Shown here in pieces: positions 1 to 8,949 of a stretch of DNA of 64,000 bases. The notes below the pieces were generated by a model. The model made no database searches, was not told the origin of the DNA, and saw only the letters and a program-made list of their open reading frames with translations. The stretch spans positions 4,340,001-4,404,000 of the forward strand of contig OZ251573.1 in the NCBI GenBank assembly GCA_965243545.1. Reading direction: 5' to 3'. Position 1 is the first letter of the stretch, and every line of letters begins with the position of its first letter. A program made the position numbers and the translations under genes. The DNA is from CATQHW01 sp965243545. Lineage in GTDB: Bacteria; Spirochaetota; Spirochaetia; SZUA-6; Bin103.

Positions 1-1
1 C

Positions 2-1333
2 ACCAAACCGGTGTACGTCATCAGCACGGACACACTTGTGGAGAACCCGGTCGTTGCCTTGTGGGTCTCGAAATCGCTTGAAAGAATGACCGTCGCCGCA
101 AAGGATCAAGGCCTACCCCTTACCGCCCATCGCTTGACGCCTGCCGTCGAGAACACGTTTTGGGTGAATCTGATAGGCCGTGGCTATCCCGCGCCTCGGC
201 CAAAGTTCCGTTGGTGCACAGATCGCCTAAAGATCATGCCTTCCACTCAGTTTATCACCTCCGTCGTACAACGCCACGGCGAGGCCATTCTCGTCCTGGG
301 AACGCGGAAGACGGAAAGCGCCGCTCGCGCACGGGTAATGGCAAAATATGAGAAGGACCGCGTGAGATCGCGTCTCAGCCCAAACGGCAAACTGGCCAAT
401 TCGTACGTCTATACACCCATAGAGGATTGGACCAACGACGAAGTTTGGGTGTTCCTCATGCAGATCGCCAACCCGTGGGGATACCACAACAAGGACCTTC
501 TGACGATGTACCAGGGTGCATCGCCGGACGGCGAATGCCCGCTGGTTGTGGACGACAGCACCCCAAGCTGTGGCGACAGCCGGTTCGGTTGCTGGGTCTG
601 CACGCTCGTGGACCAAGACAGGTCCATGAACGCAATGATCCAGAACGACCAGGAGAAGGAGTGGATGCTGCCCCTCCTGGAACTCCGTAATCGATTGGAC
701 CCTCCAAAAAGCCCGGACGGCGACCGACCGCTCCGGGACTTCAGGCGTATGAATGGCACGGTACAGTTGTTTGCCGACAGACCAATTCCGGGTCCGTATA
801 CGCAGAATGCTCGGGAAGCTTGGCTACGCCAAGTGCTGGAAGCGCAGCGCCATGTTCGAGCTATGGGGCCTGCAACCGTCCGAGACATCGAGCTCATCAC
901 GCTCGAAGAACTTGAGACCATCCGCCGCATCTGGGTTATCGAAAAGCATGAGATCGAAGACAACCTTCCTATCATCTACGAGCGCACGACCGGCACGCCC
1001 TACCCTGGCTCACGTCTCGACGACAATACCACCCTGGGCACCGCCGAGATCGATCTGTTGCGCGCACTGTGCGGCGACAACGATCTTCACTTTCAATTGG
1101 TGAGAGAGCTTCTTTCGATAGAAAAGCGCCACCGAACCATGCTCCGCCGCGCCGGGCTGTTCAATGCCATCGATCGAGCATTCGAGCGCAGTTTCTACAC
1201 CGACGAGGATGACGCTGTCGAGCGAGCGCGGCAGCGGCGGGACGCGCTTGCCGCAGCCCGCGATAGAATCGTCAATCACACCCCCAGTCTCAAGTCAATC
1301 TCGGATTCGGACCACCGGAAGCAAGCGCGATGA
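2..1333 (+). CDS. dndC: DNA phosphorothioation protein DndC (5' end outside window)
   Basis: Partial gene: the frame is open to the window edge and lacks the N-terminal ATP-pyrophosphatase P-loop expected upstream, so the GTG at 11 is internal. The visible 444 codons match DndC, a PAPS-reductase-like enzyme that activates the DNA backbone for sulfur transfer in the Dnd system. Family marks seen are PKFRWCTDRLKI near residue 70, GTRKTESAARA near 97 and the cysteine cluster SCGDSRFGCWVCTLV near 187-202, which is expected to bind an iron-sulfur cluster. The stop overlaps the dndD start (ATGA at 1330-1333). Base composition is visibly lower in GC than the genes from 3.75 kb onward, which suggests horizontal acquisition. 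dndB is not in view and would lie upstream if present. Confidence 0.93.
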   Translation, partial: TKPVYVISTDTLVENPVVALWVSKSLERMTVAAKDQGLPLTAHRLTPAVENTFWVNLIGRGYPAPRPKFRWCTDRLKIMPSTQFITSVVQRHGEAILVLGTRKTESAARARVMAKYEKDRVRSRLSPNGKLANSYVYTPIEDWTNDEVWVFLMQIANPWGYHNKDLLTMYQGASPDGECPLVVDDSTPSCGDSRFGCWVCTLVDQDRSMNAMIQNDQEKEWMLPLLELRNRLDPPKSPDGDRPLRDFRRMNGTVQLFADRPIPGPYTQNAREAWLRQVLEAQRHVRAMGPATVRDIELITLEELETIRRIWVIEKHEIEDNLPIIYERTTGTPYPGSRLDDNTTLGTAEIDLLRALCGDNDLHFQLVRELLSIEKRHRTMLRRAGLFNAIDRAFERSFYTDEDDAVERARQRRDALAAARDRIVNHTPSLKSISDSDHRKQAR

Positions 1334-3318
1334 TTTTCGACGACATCACGATCACCAATTTTGGTCTGTACGCCGGCCGCCAGAGCATCGCTCTCACCCC
1401 ACTCCCCGGCAAACCGATCACTTTGTTCGGTGGACTCAATGGGGGTGGCAAGACTACGCTTCTTGACGCTATCCAACTCTGCTTGTTCGGCCCGCACGCT
1501 AAAACCTCCGGTCGCGGCAGATTGCGTTATACGGAATACCTTTCGCGGTGCATTCACGACAAAGCCAAGAGCCGGGCGGCCGGGGTTCAGATCAGTTTTC
1601 GTCACACCGTGGCGGGTAACGAGGACCGGTACGTTCTGAGACGCACTTGGCGGCAGGCTACCAAGTGCACCGAGGACTTTGATGTGCTCAAGAACGATAG
1701 ACTCGCTCCGACATTGGCCGAAAACTGGACGACTCACGTGGAGGATCTGCTGCCCGCAAACATCGCGCACTTGTTTCTGTTTGACGGCGAGCAGATCGAG
1801 CGGTATGCATCACCGTCGGATTCGGCGTCCTTGATCGGAACCGCGATACAGAATCTTCTTGGATTGGACCTCGTGGACCAACTCGGTAAGGACATCACCG
1901 TCTACGAGCGTCGACGAAGACGCGAGCAACTGGACAATGCCACCCGCGCGAAAGTCGCCGGAGCAGAAGAAGAGTTACGTGCTCTACGGAGCCGCATCGA
2001 ACGGCTCAAGCAACATCGAGCGTCACTGAAGACGCATCAGATCGATCGACGGCGGCGCGAGAAGGTGGCTATTGACGACGAGTTTCGGAGAGTCGGAGGC
2101 GGCCTCTTTGAACGACGGAGGACCATTGAAAAGAACCTTATGGATGCTCGCGAGGAACTGCGGAGTAGTGTCGAGACGCTACGAGATCTGGCGTGTGGAC
2201 CGTTGCCAATCGCGCTTGTGCGCCACTTGCTCGATTCGGCGGCGCAACGCGATCGCGACGAACAGAAAATCCGTCGTGCGCGGCAAATGCATGACTTGCT
2301 CGCTCACCGGGACGGTGCGGTCTTGAAGCACCTACGCGACCACGGGACCGATGATGTGACATGCGATCGGTTGCGCCACTTTCTAGAAATGGACCGATCT
2401 CGTTACCGAAAGGAGGCCGCCGGCGCAACGGTGCTCGACCTTACCCCGGAAATGCGGAGTGAGTTATCCTCGCTAAGAGGACAAGTCGAAGACCTTTTGG
2501 CGGTCGTGGACGGTCGGCTCTCAACTCATTCCGAAGTCAAAGAATCCGCCGAACAAGCTCAGGCGACGCACGACAACATTCCGGCGGCCGATGCGCTATC
2601 GGAAATCGTTGGGAAACGCGACGGCCTTGGGGCGGAGTTGGCGCGCCTGGAGGCAGAAGACAGAACGATGGCGGGGGAGCTTGAACGGTTGCAGCGAGAG
2701 GAGCAGAGGAAGACGCAGGCGTTGGTCAGGTTCCTCGAGGAGGATCTGAAGGAACGGGAACTGCGGGATGATCGCGAGCGCGTATTGCGTTGCGCAGGCG
2801 ATGTACGTAAGACGCTAGGCGCATTCCGCGATGCGATGGTCGAGCGGCACGTGTCGAGAGTGGAACATTTGGTTCTCGACAGTTATCAACATCTTCTTCG
2901 CAAAACTTCCCTCGTGACGCGAGTAAAGATCGACTCAAAGTCTTTCGCCATTACGCTCGTTGGCGGGGCGGGGCAGGTGATGCGCGCCGAGGAACTGTCT
3001 GCCGGGGAGCGCCAATTGCTTGGGATCGCGTTGCTATGGGGTCTAGCAAAGGCGTCGGGGCGGCCGCTTCCCATTGCAATCGACACGCCATTGGGGCGTC
3101 TCGACACAGGGCATCGCAGGCACTTCGTCGATCGGTATCTCCCCTTTGCCAGCCATCAGACCCTTTTGTTTTCGACTGACGAGGAGATTGTCGGCGAGTA
3201 TCTGCGTCGACTAAAGCCCTGGGTCGGACGAAGTTACCATTTGAGCTATAACGATGTGGATGGCCATACTACGGTGAAAACCGGTTACTTTGAAGAGGAG
3301 GGCCACGATGGCGATTGA
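1330..3318 (+). CDS. dndD: DNA sulfur modification protein DndD (SMC-like ATPase)
   Basis: A 662-residue SMC/RecF-type ATPase. Walker A is GGLNGGGKTTLLDA (residues about 33-46), followed by coiled-coil-rich stretches (about 195-260 and 430-490), an ABC signature LSAGERQLLGIALLWG near 555-570, and Walker B IAIDTPLGRLD near 582. DLFLFDGEQIE-like sequence near 150-160 (LFLFDGEQIERYA) is typical of DndD. In the Dnd complex it supplies ATPase activity and is thought to act on DNA structure during sulfur insertion. It starts in a 4-bp overlap with dndC and its last 11 nt overlap dndE, so the three genes are translationally coupled. Low-GC codon use resembles dndC. Confidence 0.95.
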   Translation: MIFDDITITNFGLYAGRQSIALTPLPGKPITLFGGLNGGGKTTLLDAIQLCLFGPHAKTSGRGRLRYTEYLSRCIHDKAKSRAAGVQISFRHTVAGNEDRYVLRRTWRQATKCTEDFDVLKNDRLAPTLAENWTTHVEDLLPANIAHLFLFDGEQIERYASPSDSASLIGTAIQNLLGLDLVDQLGKDITVYERRRRREQLDNATRAKVAGAEEELRALRSRIERLKQHRASLKTHQIDRRRREKVAIDDEFRRVGGGLFERRRTIEKNLMDAREELRSSVETLRDLACGPLPIALVRHLLDSAAQRDRDEQKIRRARQMHDLLAHRDGAVLKHLRDHGTDDVTCDRLRHFLEMDRSRYRKEAAGATVLDLTPEMRSELSSLRGQVEDLLAVVDGRLSTHSEVKESAEQAQATHDNIPAADALSEIVGKRDGLGAELARLEAEDRTMAGELERLQREEQRKTQALVRFLEEDLKERELRDDRERVLRCAGDVRKTLGAFRDAMVERHVSRVEHLVLDSYQHLLRKTSLVTRVKIDSKSFAITLVGGAGQVMRAEELSAGERQLLGIALLWGLAKASGRPLPIAIDTPLGRLDTGHRRHFVDRYLPFASHQTLLFSTDEEIVGEYLRRLKPWVGRSYHLSYNDVDGHTTVKTGYFEEEGHDGD

Positions 3319-3706
3319 GCACATTCGTCTGTCTCAACAGGCTAAGGTGAACCTGATGCGGCTCAAACGGGTTACCGGCATATCGAGTTGGAACGTGCTC
3401 TGCAGGTGGGGCCTGTGTGTTTCTCTCGCCGAACGGAGCGCACCGCAGAGAACTATCGTCAAGGCAGACAGCAATGTTGAAATGAGTTGGCGGGTGTTCG
3501 GCGGCCGGTACGCCGATGTGTTTCTCGTGGCACTAAAGGAGCGCTGCGTGCGTGAAGGGGTCGGTACGGCGGAGGAGACGTTGGCGGAGCAGTTTCGATT
3601 GCACTTGCATCGAGGAATCGCCTATCTTGCTGCAAATCGAAGTCTAACGGAGATTGGCGACCTCGTGTCGCTGGTCAGACAGACTGACGTGGGCGGGCTG
3701 CGTTAG
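3308..3706 (+). CDS. dndE: DNA sulfur modification protein DndE
   Basis: A 132-residue small basic protein starting MAIEHIRLSQQAKVNLMRLK, typical of DndE, the component that binds nicked DNA in the phosphorothioation complex. An upstream in-frame ATG exists at 3290, but ATG 3308 is preferred because a purine-rich ribosome site (GAGGAGG, 3295-3301) lies just before it and the encoded N-terminus matches the family. It overlaps the end of dndD by 11 nt and is the last gene of the operon. About 40 bp follow before the convergent kamA-type gene, and no convincing terminator hairpin was seen there. Confidence 0.9.
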   Translation: MAIEHIRLSQQAKVNLMRLKRVTGISSWNVLCRWGLCVSLAERSAPQRTIVKADSNVEMSWRVFGGRYADVFLVALKERCVREGVGTAEETLAEQFRLHLHRGIAYLAANRSLTEIGDLVSLVRQTDVGGLR

Positions 3707-3748
3707 ATCGGTGACAGTGAGCAACACAACGAACGGCGATAGAAAGGT

Positions 3749-4993
3749 CTATTTGGGCCGGAGGCCCCGCAGGGTTGCCGACTCCTCCTCATCGGGAAAG
3801 TCGGCGTACGCGTCGTTGAGGTCCTGCAGGAGAGCGTCACTTTCCTCCAGCCGCGGAAGGTCGGTTTCGGAGATCGCCGGGAGCGCTGCGCCGGCGGGGG
3901 GCGGTTCGGACAGGGGGTTCGGTTCGCGCCAGATGCGGCCGTTCCAGGTGCGCACCACTACGTCGTCGCCGCACCGGCCCAACAGATACTGCGGCGCCAG
4001 CGGCGCCTTGCCGTACGGGGTGTCGAGTACGTAGGTCGGCACCCCGAAGCCGGTGGTGTGGCCGCGCAGCGCCTGCACGATCGCCAGCCCGGACTCGATG
4101 GAGGTGCGCAGGTGAGCGGTGCCCGCCACCGGGTGGCACTGGAAGACGTAGTAGGGCCGCACGCGGATCGCCAGCAGCCGGTGAACGAGCTCCCGCATCA
4201 CCTCCGCGTCGTCGTTGATCCCGCGGAGCAGCACGGTCTGGTTGCCGAGCGGCACGCCGGCGCGCAGCAGGCGGTCGCACGCCGCCGCCGCTTCCGGCGT
4301 GATTTCGGCCGGATGGTTGAAGTGCGTGTTGAGCCAGACCGGATGGTGGCGGCTCAAGACCGCGCACAGGTCGGGGGTGATGCGCTGCGGGACCGTGCAC
4401 GGCGTGCGCGAGCCGGTGCGGATGATCTGCACGTGCGGAATCGCGCGCAGCCGGCCGAGCAGGTCGTCCAGCCGTTCGTCGGAGAACAGCAGCGGATCGC
4501 CGCCGGTGACCAGCACGTCGCGGATCGCCGGGGTGCGGGCGACGTAGTCGATCCCCTTCTGCACGGCGGCGCGCGTGTGGTGCGCCTCCGTATTGCCGAC
4601 GAAGTATTCGCGGAAGCAGTAGCGGCAGTAGGTGGGACAGACGTTGGTGATCTTGAAGGCGACGCGGTCGGGGTAGACGTGAACGACCGCGGGCACCGGC
4701 GAGTGGTCCCGTTCGAGCAGCGGATCGACCGAGCCGAGGTCGTCGGTCAGCTCCTGCGCGGCCGGCAGCTGCTGGCGCCGCAACGGGCACTGCGGGTCGC
4801 GCGGGTCCATCAGCGCGGCGTAGTACGGCGTCACCGCCCACCGGTAGCGGGCGCCGGCCGCCCGGATGCCGGCCTCCTCGGCCGGACCCACCTCGACGTA
4901 CCGCCGCAGCTGGTCGATCGACGTGATCCGGTTGCGCAGCTGCCACCGCCAGTCGTCCCAGTCCCGATCCCGTATCCCCGGCGGCCGCGGCAC
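3749..4993 (-). CDS. KamA-family radical SAM aminomutase
   Basis: A 414-residue member of the lysine/glutamate 2,3-aminomutase family (radical SAM plus PLP). The iron-sulfur motif CPTYCRYCF (CxxxCxxC) lies near residue 118, followed by VLVTGGDPLL and LNTHFNHPAEI. Members interconvert alpha- and beta-amino acids. Two specificity positions differ from classical lysine aminomutase: the segment that reads FQCDLS there is FQCHPV here, and the glycine-rich PLP loop before the Schiff-base Lys (DAPGGGGK in lysine aminomutase) is shortened to DTPYGK. Lysine as substrate is therefore doubtful; glutamate or another amino acid is possible. Start is GTG with no ribosome site. It is divergent from the drrA-type gene and has no pathway neighbours. 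Confidence 0.85.
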   Translation of the reverse strand: MPRPPGIRDRDWDDWRWQLRNRITSIDQLRRYVEVGPAEEAGIRAAGARYRWAVTPYYAALMDPRDPQCPLRRQQLPAAQELTDDLGSVDPLLERDHSPVPAVVHVYPDRVAFKITNVCPTYCRYCFREYFVGNTEAHHTRAAVQKGIDYVARTPAIRDVLVTGGDPLLFSDERLDDLLGRLRAIPHVQIIRTGSRTPCTVPQRITPDLCAVLSRHHPVWLNTHFNHPAEITPEAAAACDRLLRAGVPLGNQTVLLRGINDDAEVMRELVHRLLAIRVRPYYVFQCHPVAGTAHLRTSIESGLAIVQALRGHTTGFGVPTYVLDTPYGKAPLAPQYLLGRCGDDVVVRTWNGRIWREPNPLSEPPPAGAALPAISETDLPRLEESDALLQDLNDAYADFPDEEESATLRGLRPK

Positions 4994-5097
4994 GGCGCCA
5001 TTCTGGCGCGCCCGAAGCGCCGGTCAAGGGCCGCCGTCCCGCCGCCGTCCGTCCCGCCGCCGTGCGGCCGGCGTTTGCCGCGGCGGACCGGCGTACC

Positions 5098-5103
5098 TAC
5101 CTT
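5098..5103 (+). promoter_or_regulatory. Candidate -10 box (leaderless start) for the ABC exporter
   Basis: TACCTT lies 6 bp before ATG 5110. No Shine-Dalgarno sequence precedes that ATG. The spacing would place the transcription start at or next to the start codon. The same arrangement precedes hpt, bshB1, the GNAT-like gene, uxaC and lhgO in this window. Confidence 0.4.
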
Positions 5104-5109
5104 TGCCGA

Positions 5110-6114
5110 ATGCCGCCCATCGTACGCGCCGAGCAGCTGGAGAAGCGGTTCGGCGCCATCCACGCCCTGGCCGGCGTCAGCGTGGAGATCGAAGCCGGCA
5201 TCACCTACGCCCTGCTGGGGCCGAACGGCGCCGGCAAGACCACGCTGATCCGCGTGCTGGCCACGCTGCTCCGACCCGACCGCGGCACGGCCACCGTCGC
5301 CGGCATCGACGTCGCGCGCGATCCGGTCGCCGTCCGCAACCGGATCGGACTGGCCGGCCAGTTCGCCGCGGTGGACGAGTTTCTGACCGGCCGGGAGGCG
5401 GTGGAGATGGTCGGGCGGCTGTACAACCTCAACGCGCGCACCGCCCGCGACCGCGCGGCCGGCATCTTGGAGCGGTTCTCGCTGGCGGCGGACGCCGACC
5501 GGCTGGTGCGGACCTACTCCGGCGGGATGAAACGACGCCTCGACCTGGCCGCCTCGCTGGTGGGGCGGCCCGACGTGCTGTTCCTGGATGAGCCGACCAC
5601 CGGCATCGATCCGCGCAGCCGCCAGCAGGTATGGGAGCTGATTCGGGACCTGGTCGGGTCCGGCGCCACCGTGCTGCTCACCACGCAGTACCTGGACGAG
5701 GCGGACCGGCTGGCCGACCGCGTCGGCGTGATTCACGAAGGCAAGCTGATCAGCGAAGGCACCGGCAACGAGTTGAAGGACCGCCTGGGCGGCGCGGTCA
5801 TCCAGATCGAGCTGCCCGACGGGGCGCATGAAGCGGCCCGCCGGGCCCTGGACGCCGGGCATGGTGACGCCGGGCGCGAGGCCGCCGGCCCGATCACTCT
5901 GCCGGCCCCGGAGGGCCCGGCTTCGCTGGTGGCGGCGGTGCGCACGCTCGACGCCGCCGGCATCACGCCCACCGACATAGGCCTGCGCCGCCCGACGCTT
6001 GATGACGTCTTCATAGCCCTGACCGGCAGCGCCACCGCGCCGGCGCATACCGGCAACGGCAGCCGGCCGGGAGGCAGGCGCGGCCGCCGCGGCCGGCCCG
6101 GGAGGCGGCCGTGA
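5110..6114 (+). CDS. ABC transporter ATP-binding protein (DrrA/daunorubicin-resistance type)
   Basis: A 334-residue ATPase with Walker A GPNGAGKTT (near 40), signature YSGGMKRRLDLAASL (near 137), Walker B VLFLDEPTTGID (near 158) and the DrrA-type C-terminal tail ending PTLDDVFIALTG before a Gly/Arg-rich end. It energises the adjacent ABC-2 permease for export of a drug, lipid or polyketide-like molecule; the substrate cannot be read from sequence. ATG 5110 is chosen because the family N-terminus (IVRAEQLEKRFG) begins there, while the 16 codons upstream are not family-like. The stop overlaps the permease GTG start by 4 bp. Confidence 0.93.
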   Translation: MPPIVRAEQLEKRFGAIHALAGVSVEIEAGITYALLGPNGAGKTTLIRVLATLLRPDRGTATVAGIDVARDPVAVRNRIGLAGQFAAVDEFLTGREAVEMVGRLYNLNARTARDRAAGILERFSLAADADRLVRTYSGGMKRRLDLAASLVGRPDVLFLDEPTTGIDPRSRQQVWELIRDLVGSGATVLLTTQYLDEADRLADRVGVIHEGKLISEGTGNELKDRLGGAVIQIELPDGAHEAARRALDAGHGDAGREAAGPITLPAPEGPASLVAAVRTLDAAGITPTDIGLRRPTLDDVFIALTGSATAPAHTGNGSRPGGRRGRRGRPGRRP

Positions 6115-6947
6115 GCACGGCGGCCATCGCGCGGCGCGCCCGGCTGTCGCCTGCCCACGCGCTCAAGGACATCACGGTCGTCGCGCGGCGCAACCTGCTG
6201 CGCATCGTCCGGGTGCCGCAGCTGCTGGTGTTCGCCACCGTGCAGCCGTTGATGTTCATGCTCCTGTTCAACTACGTGTTCGGCGGCGCGGTCGGGCGGT
6301 CGATTCCGGCCGCGGCCGGCGGACAGTACCTCAACTGGTTGTTGCCGGGGCTGCTGGTGCAGGTCGCCGCCTTCGGCGCCGCCCAGACCGCGATGGGGCT
6401 GATCGAAGACCTCAACAAGGGGGTGATCGACCGCTTTCGCTCGCTGCCGATGGCGCGCTCCGCCGTACTTGCCGGACGTACGTTGGCCGACCTGGCCCGC
6501 AACGGCTTCGTGATCGGCCTGACGCTGGCGGTGGGCTACCTGCTCGGCTTCCGGCCGCAGACGTCGTTCGCGTCGCTGGCCGGCGCCGTGCTGGTGACCA
6601 TGATCTTCGCCTTCGCCTGGTCGTGGGTCATGGCCTCCATCGGGTTGGGGGTCAAGAACGCCGAGGCCGCGCAGCCGGCGGCGTTCTTGCCGACCTTTCC
6701 GCTGGTGTTCGCCAGTTCGGTGTTCGTGCCGACCGCGACGCTGCCGGGGTGGCTGCGCGTGTTCGCCGACCATCAGCCGATTACCCGGACCTCCAACGCC
6801 GTGCGCGGCTTGATCCTGGGCGAGGGGGCGCTGGAGGCTTCCCGGACCGTGGCCGGCGAGGTGGTGGCCGCCCTGCTGTGGGCGGTCGCCATCCTGCTGG
6901 TGGCCGCGCCTCTTGCGGTCCGCCTGTACCGCCGCGCGGTGAGCTGA
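6111..6947 (+). CDS. ABC-2 type transporter permease (DrrB-like)
   Basis: A 278-residue inner-membrane protein with about six hydrophobic segments, including LLVFATVQPLMFMLLFNYVFGG (near 45-65), the central GLLVQVAAFGAAQTAMG and the C-terminal LLWAVAILLVAAPLAV. The sequence EDLNKGVIDRFRSLPMARSAVLAGRT is the conserved ABC-2 cytoplasmic loop, and LPTFPLVFASSVFVPTATLPGWL is typical of DrrB-type exporters. It starts with GTG in a GTGA overlap with the ATPase gene, so the two form a coupled exporter operon. No resistance or biosynthesis gene nearby indicates the cargo. Confidence 0.92.
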   Translation: MSTAAIARRARLSPAHALKDITVVARRNLLRIVRVPQLLVFATVQPLMFMLLFNYVFGGAVGRSIPAAAGGQYLNWLLPGLLVQVAAFGAAQTAMGLIEDLNKGVIDRFRSLPMARSAVLAGRTLADLARNGFVIGLTLAVGYLLGFRPQTSFASLAGAVLVTMIFAFAWSWVMASIGLGVKNAEAAQPAAFLPTFPLVFASSVFVPTATLPGWLRVFADHQPITRTSNAVRGLILGEGALEASRTVAGEVVAALLWAVAILLVAAPLAVRLYRRAVS

Positions 6948-7006
6948 GCACGGCGCGGCCGGGGCGGGCCGGCCCCGCCAACGTGGCGCCGAGCGGCGGT
7001 GGCGTG

Positions 7007-7012
7007 TATCGT
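7007..7012 (+). promoter_or_regulatory. Candidate -10 box (leaderless start) for hpt
   Basis: TATCGT sits 6 bp before ATG 7019, with no ribosome site between. This suggests a very short or absent 5' leader. Confidence 0.35.
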
Positions 7013-7018
7013 GCGTCG

Positions 7019-7669
7019 ATGGTACCGGAGACCGGGATCGATCCCGCCTGCGCGACGCTTGAGCAGCACGGCGTCACGCTGCCGCGCGCGCTGCAGGGAC
7101 TGGTGCGGCGCGTGCTGATCCCGCAGGCGGCGCTGCAGCGGCGGATACGGGAGTTGGCGCGGCAGCTGGCCGAGCGCTATCCGCGCGAAGCCGAGGTGGT
7201 GGTGACGCCGGTGCTCACCGGCGCGTTCATGTTCGCGGCCGACCTGGGCCGCGCCCTGGCCGCGGAGAGCACGCTGGACGTCCACTACGCGCTGACCAAG
7301 ACCAGCACCTACGGCGCCGCGATGGGGAACGACGGACCGGCGGAGCGGCGCGTCATTGTCGACCTGCAGCCGTCCGACGTGGCCGGCCGCTCCATGCTGC
7401 TGGTCGACGACATCCTGGACCACGGCTTTACGCTGGCGTTCCTGCGCGACCGTCTGGCCGAGTGGGGCGTGCGCAGCGTGCAGGTGTGCGTGCTGCTCGA
7501 CAAGCGCCTGGACGCCCCCGATCCGCGCGTCGCGGCGCAGCGCGCCAAGGCGGCCCCCGACCTGGTCGGGTTCGAGATACCGGACGTATGGGTCGCCGGC
7601 TACGGCCTGGACGCGGCCGGCGCGCTACGCCACCTGCCGTGCATCGTCGCCGTGGACAAGGCCGCCTGA
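7019..7669 (+). CDS. hpt: Hypoxanthine/guanine phosphoribosyltransferase
   Basis: A 216-residue phosphoribosyltransferase of purine salvage, making IMP or GMP from the free base and PRPP. The PRPP-binding loop is MLLVDDILDHGFTL (near 125-138), and the second-strand segment VLTGAFMFAADLGRAL matches the Hpt PPi loop. His replaces the usual Thr in DILDTG. The flexible-loop region KTSTYGAAM and C-terminal IPDVWVAGYGLD also fit the family. It is somewhat longer than the usual 180 residues because of an N-terminal extension. The stop (TGA, 7667-7669) abuts the stop of the convergent hisS gene with no spacer, at the palindrome CTGATCAG. Confidence 0.88.
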   Translation: MVPETGIDPACATLEQHGVTLPRALQGLVRRVLIPQAALQRRIRELARQLAERYPREAEVVVTPVLTGAFMFAADLGRALAAESTLDVHYALTKTSTYGAAMGNDGPAERRVIVDLQPSDVAGRSMLLVDDILDHGFTLAFLRDRLAEWGVRSVQVCVLLDKRLDAPDPRVAAQRAKAAPDLVGFEIPDVWVAGYGLDAAGALRHLPCIVAVDKAA

Positions 7670-8944
7670 TCAGGCGCCGCGCAGGCGGGCGGCCAGCGCG
7701 TCGAGGTCGCCGGCCGGCGCGTGCTCCTGCCGCCGCCGGGTCAGGTCCTTGACCAGCACCGTGCCCGCCGCCGCCTCGTCCGGGCCCATGATGAGCGCGT
7801 AGCGCGCGCCGGTCCGGTCGGCGTGCCGGAGCTGCCGCTCCAGGCGCTGCCCGGGGTCCAGGGCCAGCTCCACCGCCACGCCGCGGCGCCGCAGCCGGTC
7901 CGCCATGCGCGCCGACGCCGCCTGCTGTTCGGCCGCAAAGACGGTGACCAGCGCGTCCGGCCCGGCCGGCGCCGGCGCCGGCGCCCGGTGCCGCTCGCGC
8001 AGCAGCTCCAGCAACGCCAGGTCGCCCACCGCCATGCCGACCCCCGGAACGCGCTGCTTGCCGCCCACCTGCCGCGTCAGGTCGTCGTAGCGGCCTCCGC
8101 CGAAGATGGCGCGCCGCAGCCCGCCGGCCGCCCACGCCTCGAACACCGTGCCGGTGTAGTAGTCGAAGCCGCGCGCGATGCTGCGGTCGAGCGTCACGTA
8201 CCGGTCGTGGCCGGTGATCGCCAGCTGCTCGACGATCGCCGCCAGCCCCGCAGGCGGATCGGCGACCGGCGCCTGCACGAAGGCGGCCACCGCGTCGGCC
8301 CGGTCCGGGGCCACGCCGATCTCCACCATCTGCGCGCACGCCCGCTCGGCGCCGATCTTGTCCAGGCGGTCGATCACCTGCAGCACGCCCCGCACCGACG
8401 CGGCCGGGACGCCCAGCCGGCCGGTCAGATCGGCCTCCAGCGCGGCGCGGTCGTTGACCCGGATACGCACGTCGTCCGCCTCCAAGCCGAGCGCGGCGAA
8501 CAGCGCGCAGGCTATCTGGATCACCTCCGCGTCGGCGTGCGCGCTCCGGCTGCCGAGCAGATCGACGTTCCACTGAAAGAACGCCCGGCCGCGGCCGCGC
8601 TGCGGCCGTTCGTAGCGGTAGAACTGACCCCACGACTGCCACCGCGCCGGCAGCGGTATCTCCTGTTCGCGGGCGGCGACCATGCGCGCCAGCGTCGGCG
8701 TCAGCTCCGGGCGCAACAGCAGCTCCTTGCCGTCCCGGTCGCGGATGCGGAAGGTCTGGCCGGTGACGATCTCCTCGCTGCTCTTGCCCAGGTAGAGGTC
8801 GAGGTACTCGATCGCCGGCCCCTCGTACTCCCGGTAACCGTAGGCGCGGCCCACCGCCAGCATGGCGTCGCGCAGGGCGGTCTGCCGCGCCCAGTCGTCG
8901 GGATAGAAGTCCTGCGTCCCCTTCACGCGCGCTACCGGTGGCAT
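7670..8944 (-). CDS. hisS: Histidyl-tRNA synthetase
   Basis: A 424-residue class II synthetase that charges tRNA-His. N-terminal VKGTQDFYPDD, motif 2 around YRYERPQRGRGRAFFQ (near 105), the HisA signature RSIARGFDYYTGTVFEA (near 255) and motif 3 GVGMAVGDLALL (near 315) are all present, followed by an anticodon-binding domain. The open frame extends 161 codons upstream, but ATG 8944 is the start because the family N-terminus begins there and the extension is antisense-like and overlaps the DUF1854 gene. The DUF1854 gene ends 5 bp upstream, so hisS is probably the last gene of an operon with the ABC exporter and DUF1854. Confidence 0.96.
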   Translation of the reverse strand: MPPVARVKGTQDFYPDDWARQTALRDAMLAVGRAYGYREYEGPAIEYLDLYLGKSSEEIVTGQTFRIRDRDGKELLLRPELTPTLARMVAAREQEIPLPARWQSWGQFYRYERPQRGRGRAFFQWNVDLLGSRSAHADAEVIQIACALFAALGLEADDVRIRVNDRAALEADLTGRLGVPAASVRGVLQVIDRLDKIGAERACAQMVEIGVAPDRADAVAAFVQAPVADPPAGLAAIVEQLAITGHDRYVTLDRSIARGFDYYTGTVFEAWAAGGLRRAIFGGGRYDDLTRQVGGKQRVPGVGMAVGDLALLELLRERHRAPAPAPAGPDALVTVFAAEQQAASARMADRLRRRGVAVELALDPGQRLERQLRHADRTGARYALIMGPDEAAAGTVLVKDLTRRRQEHAPAGDLDALAARLRGA

Positions 8945-8949
8945 GGCGT

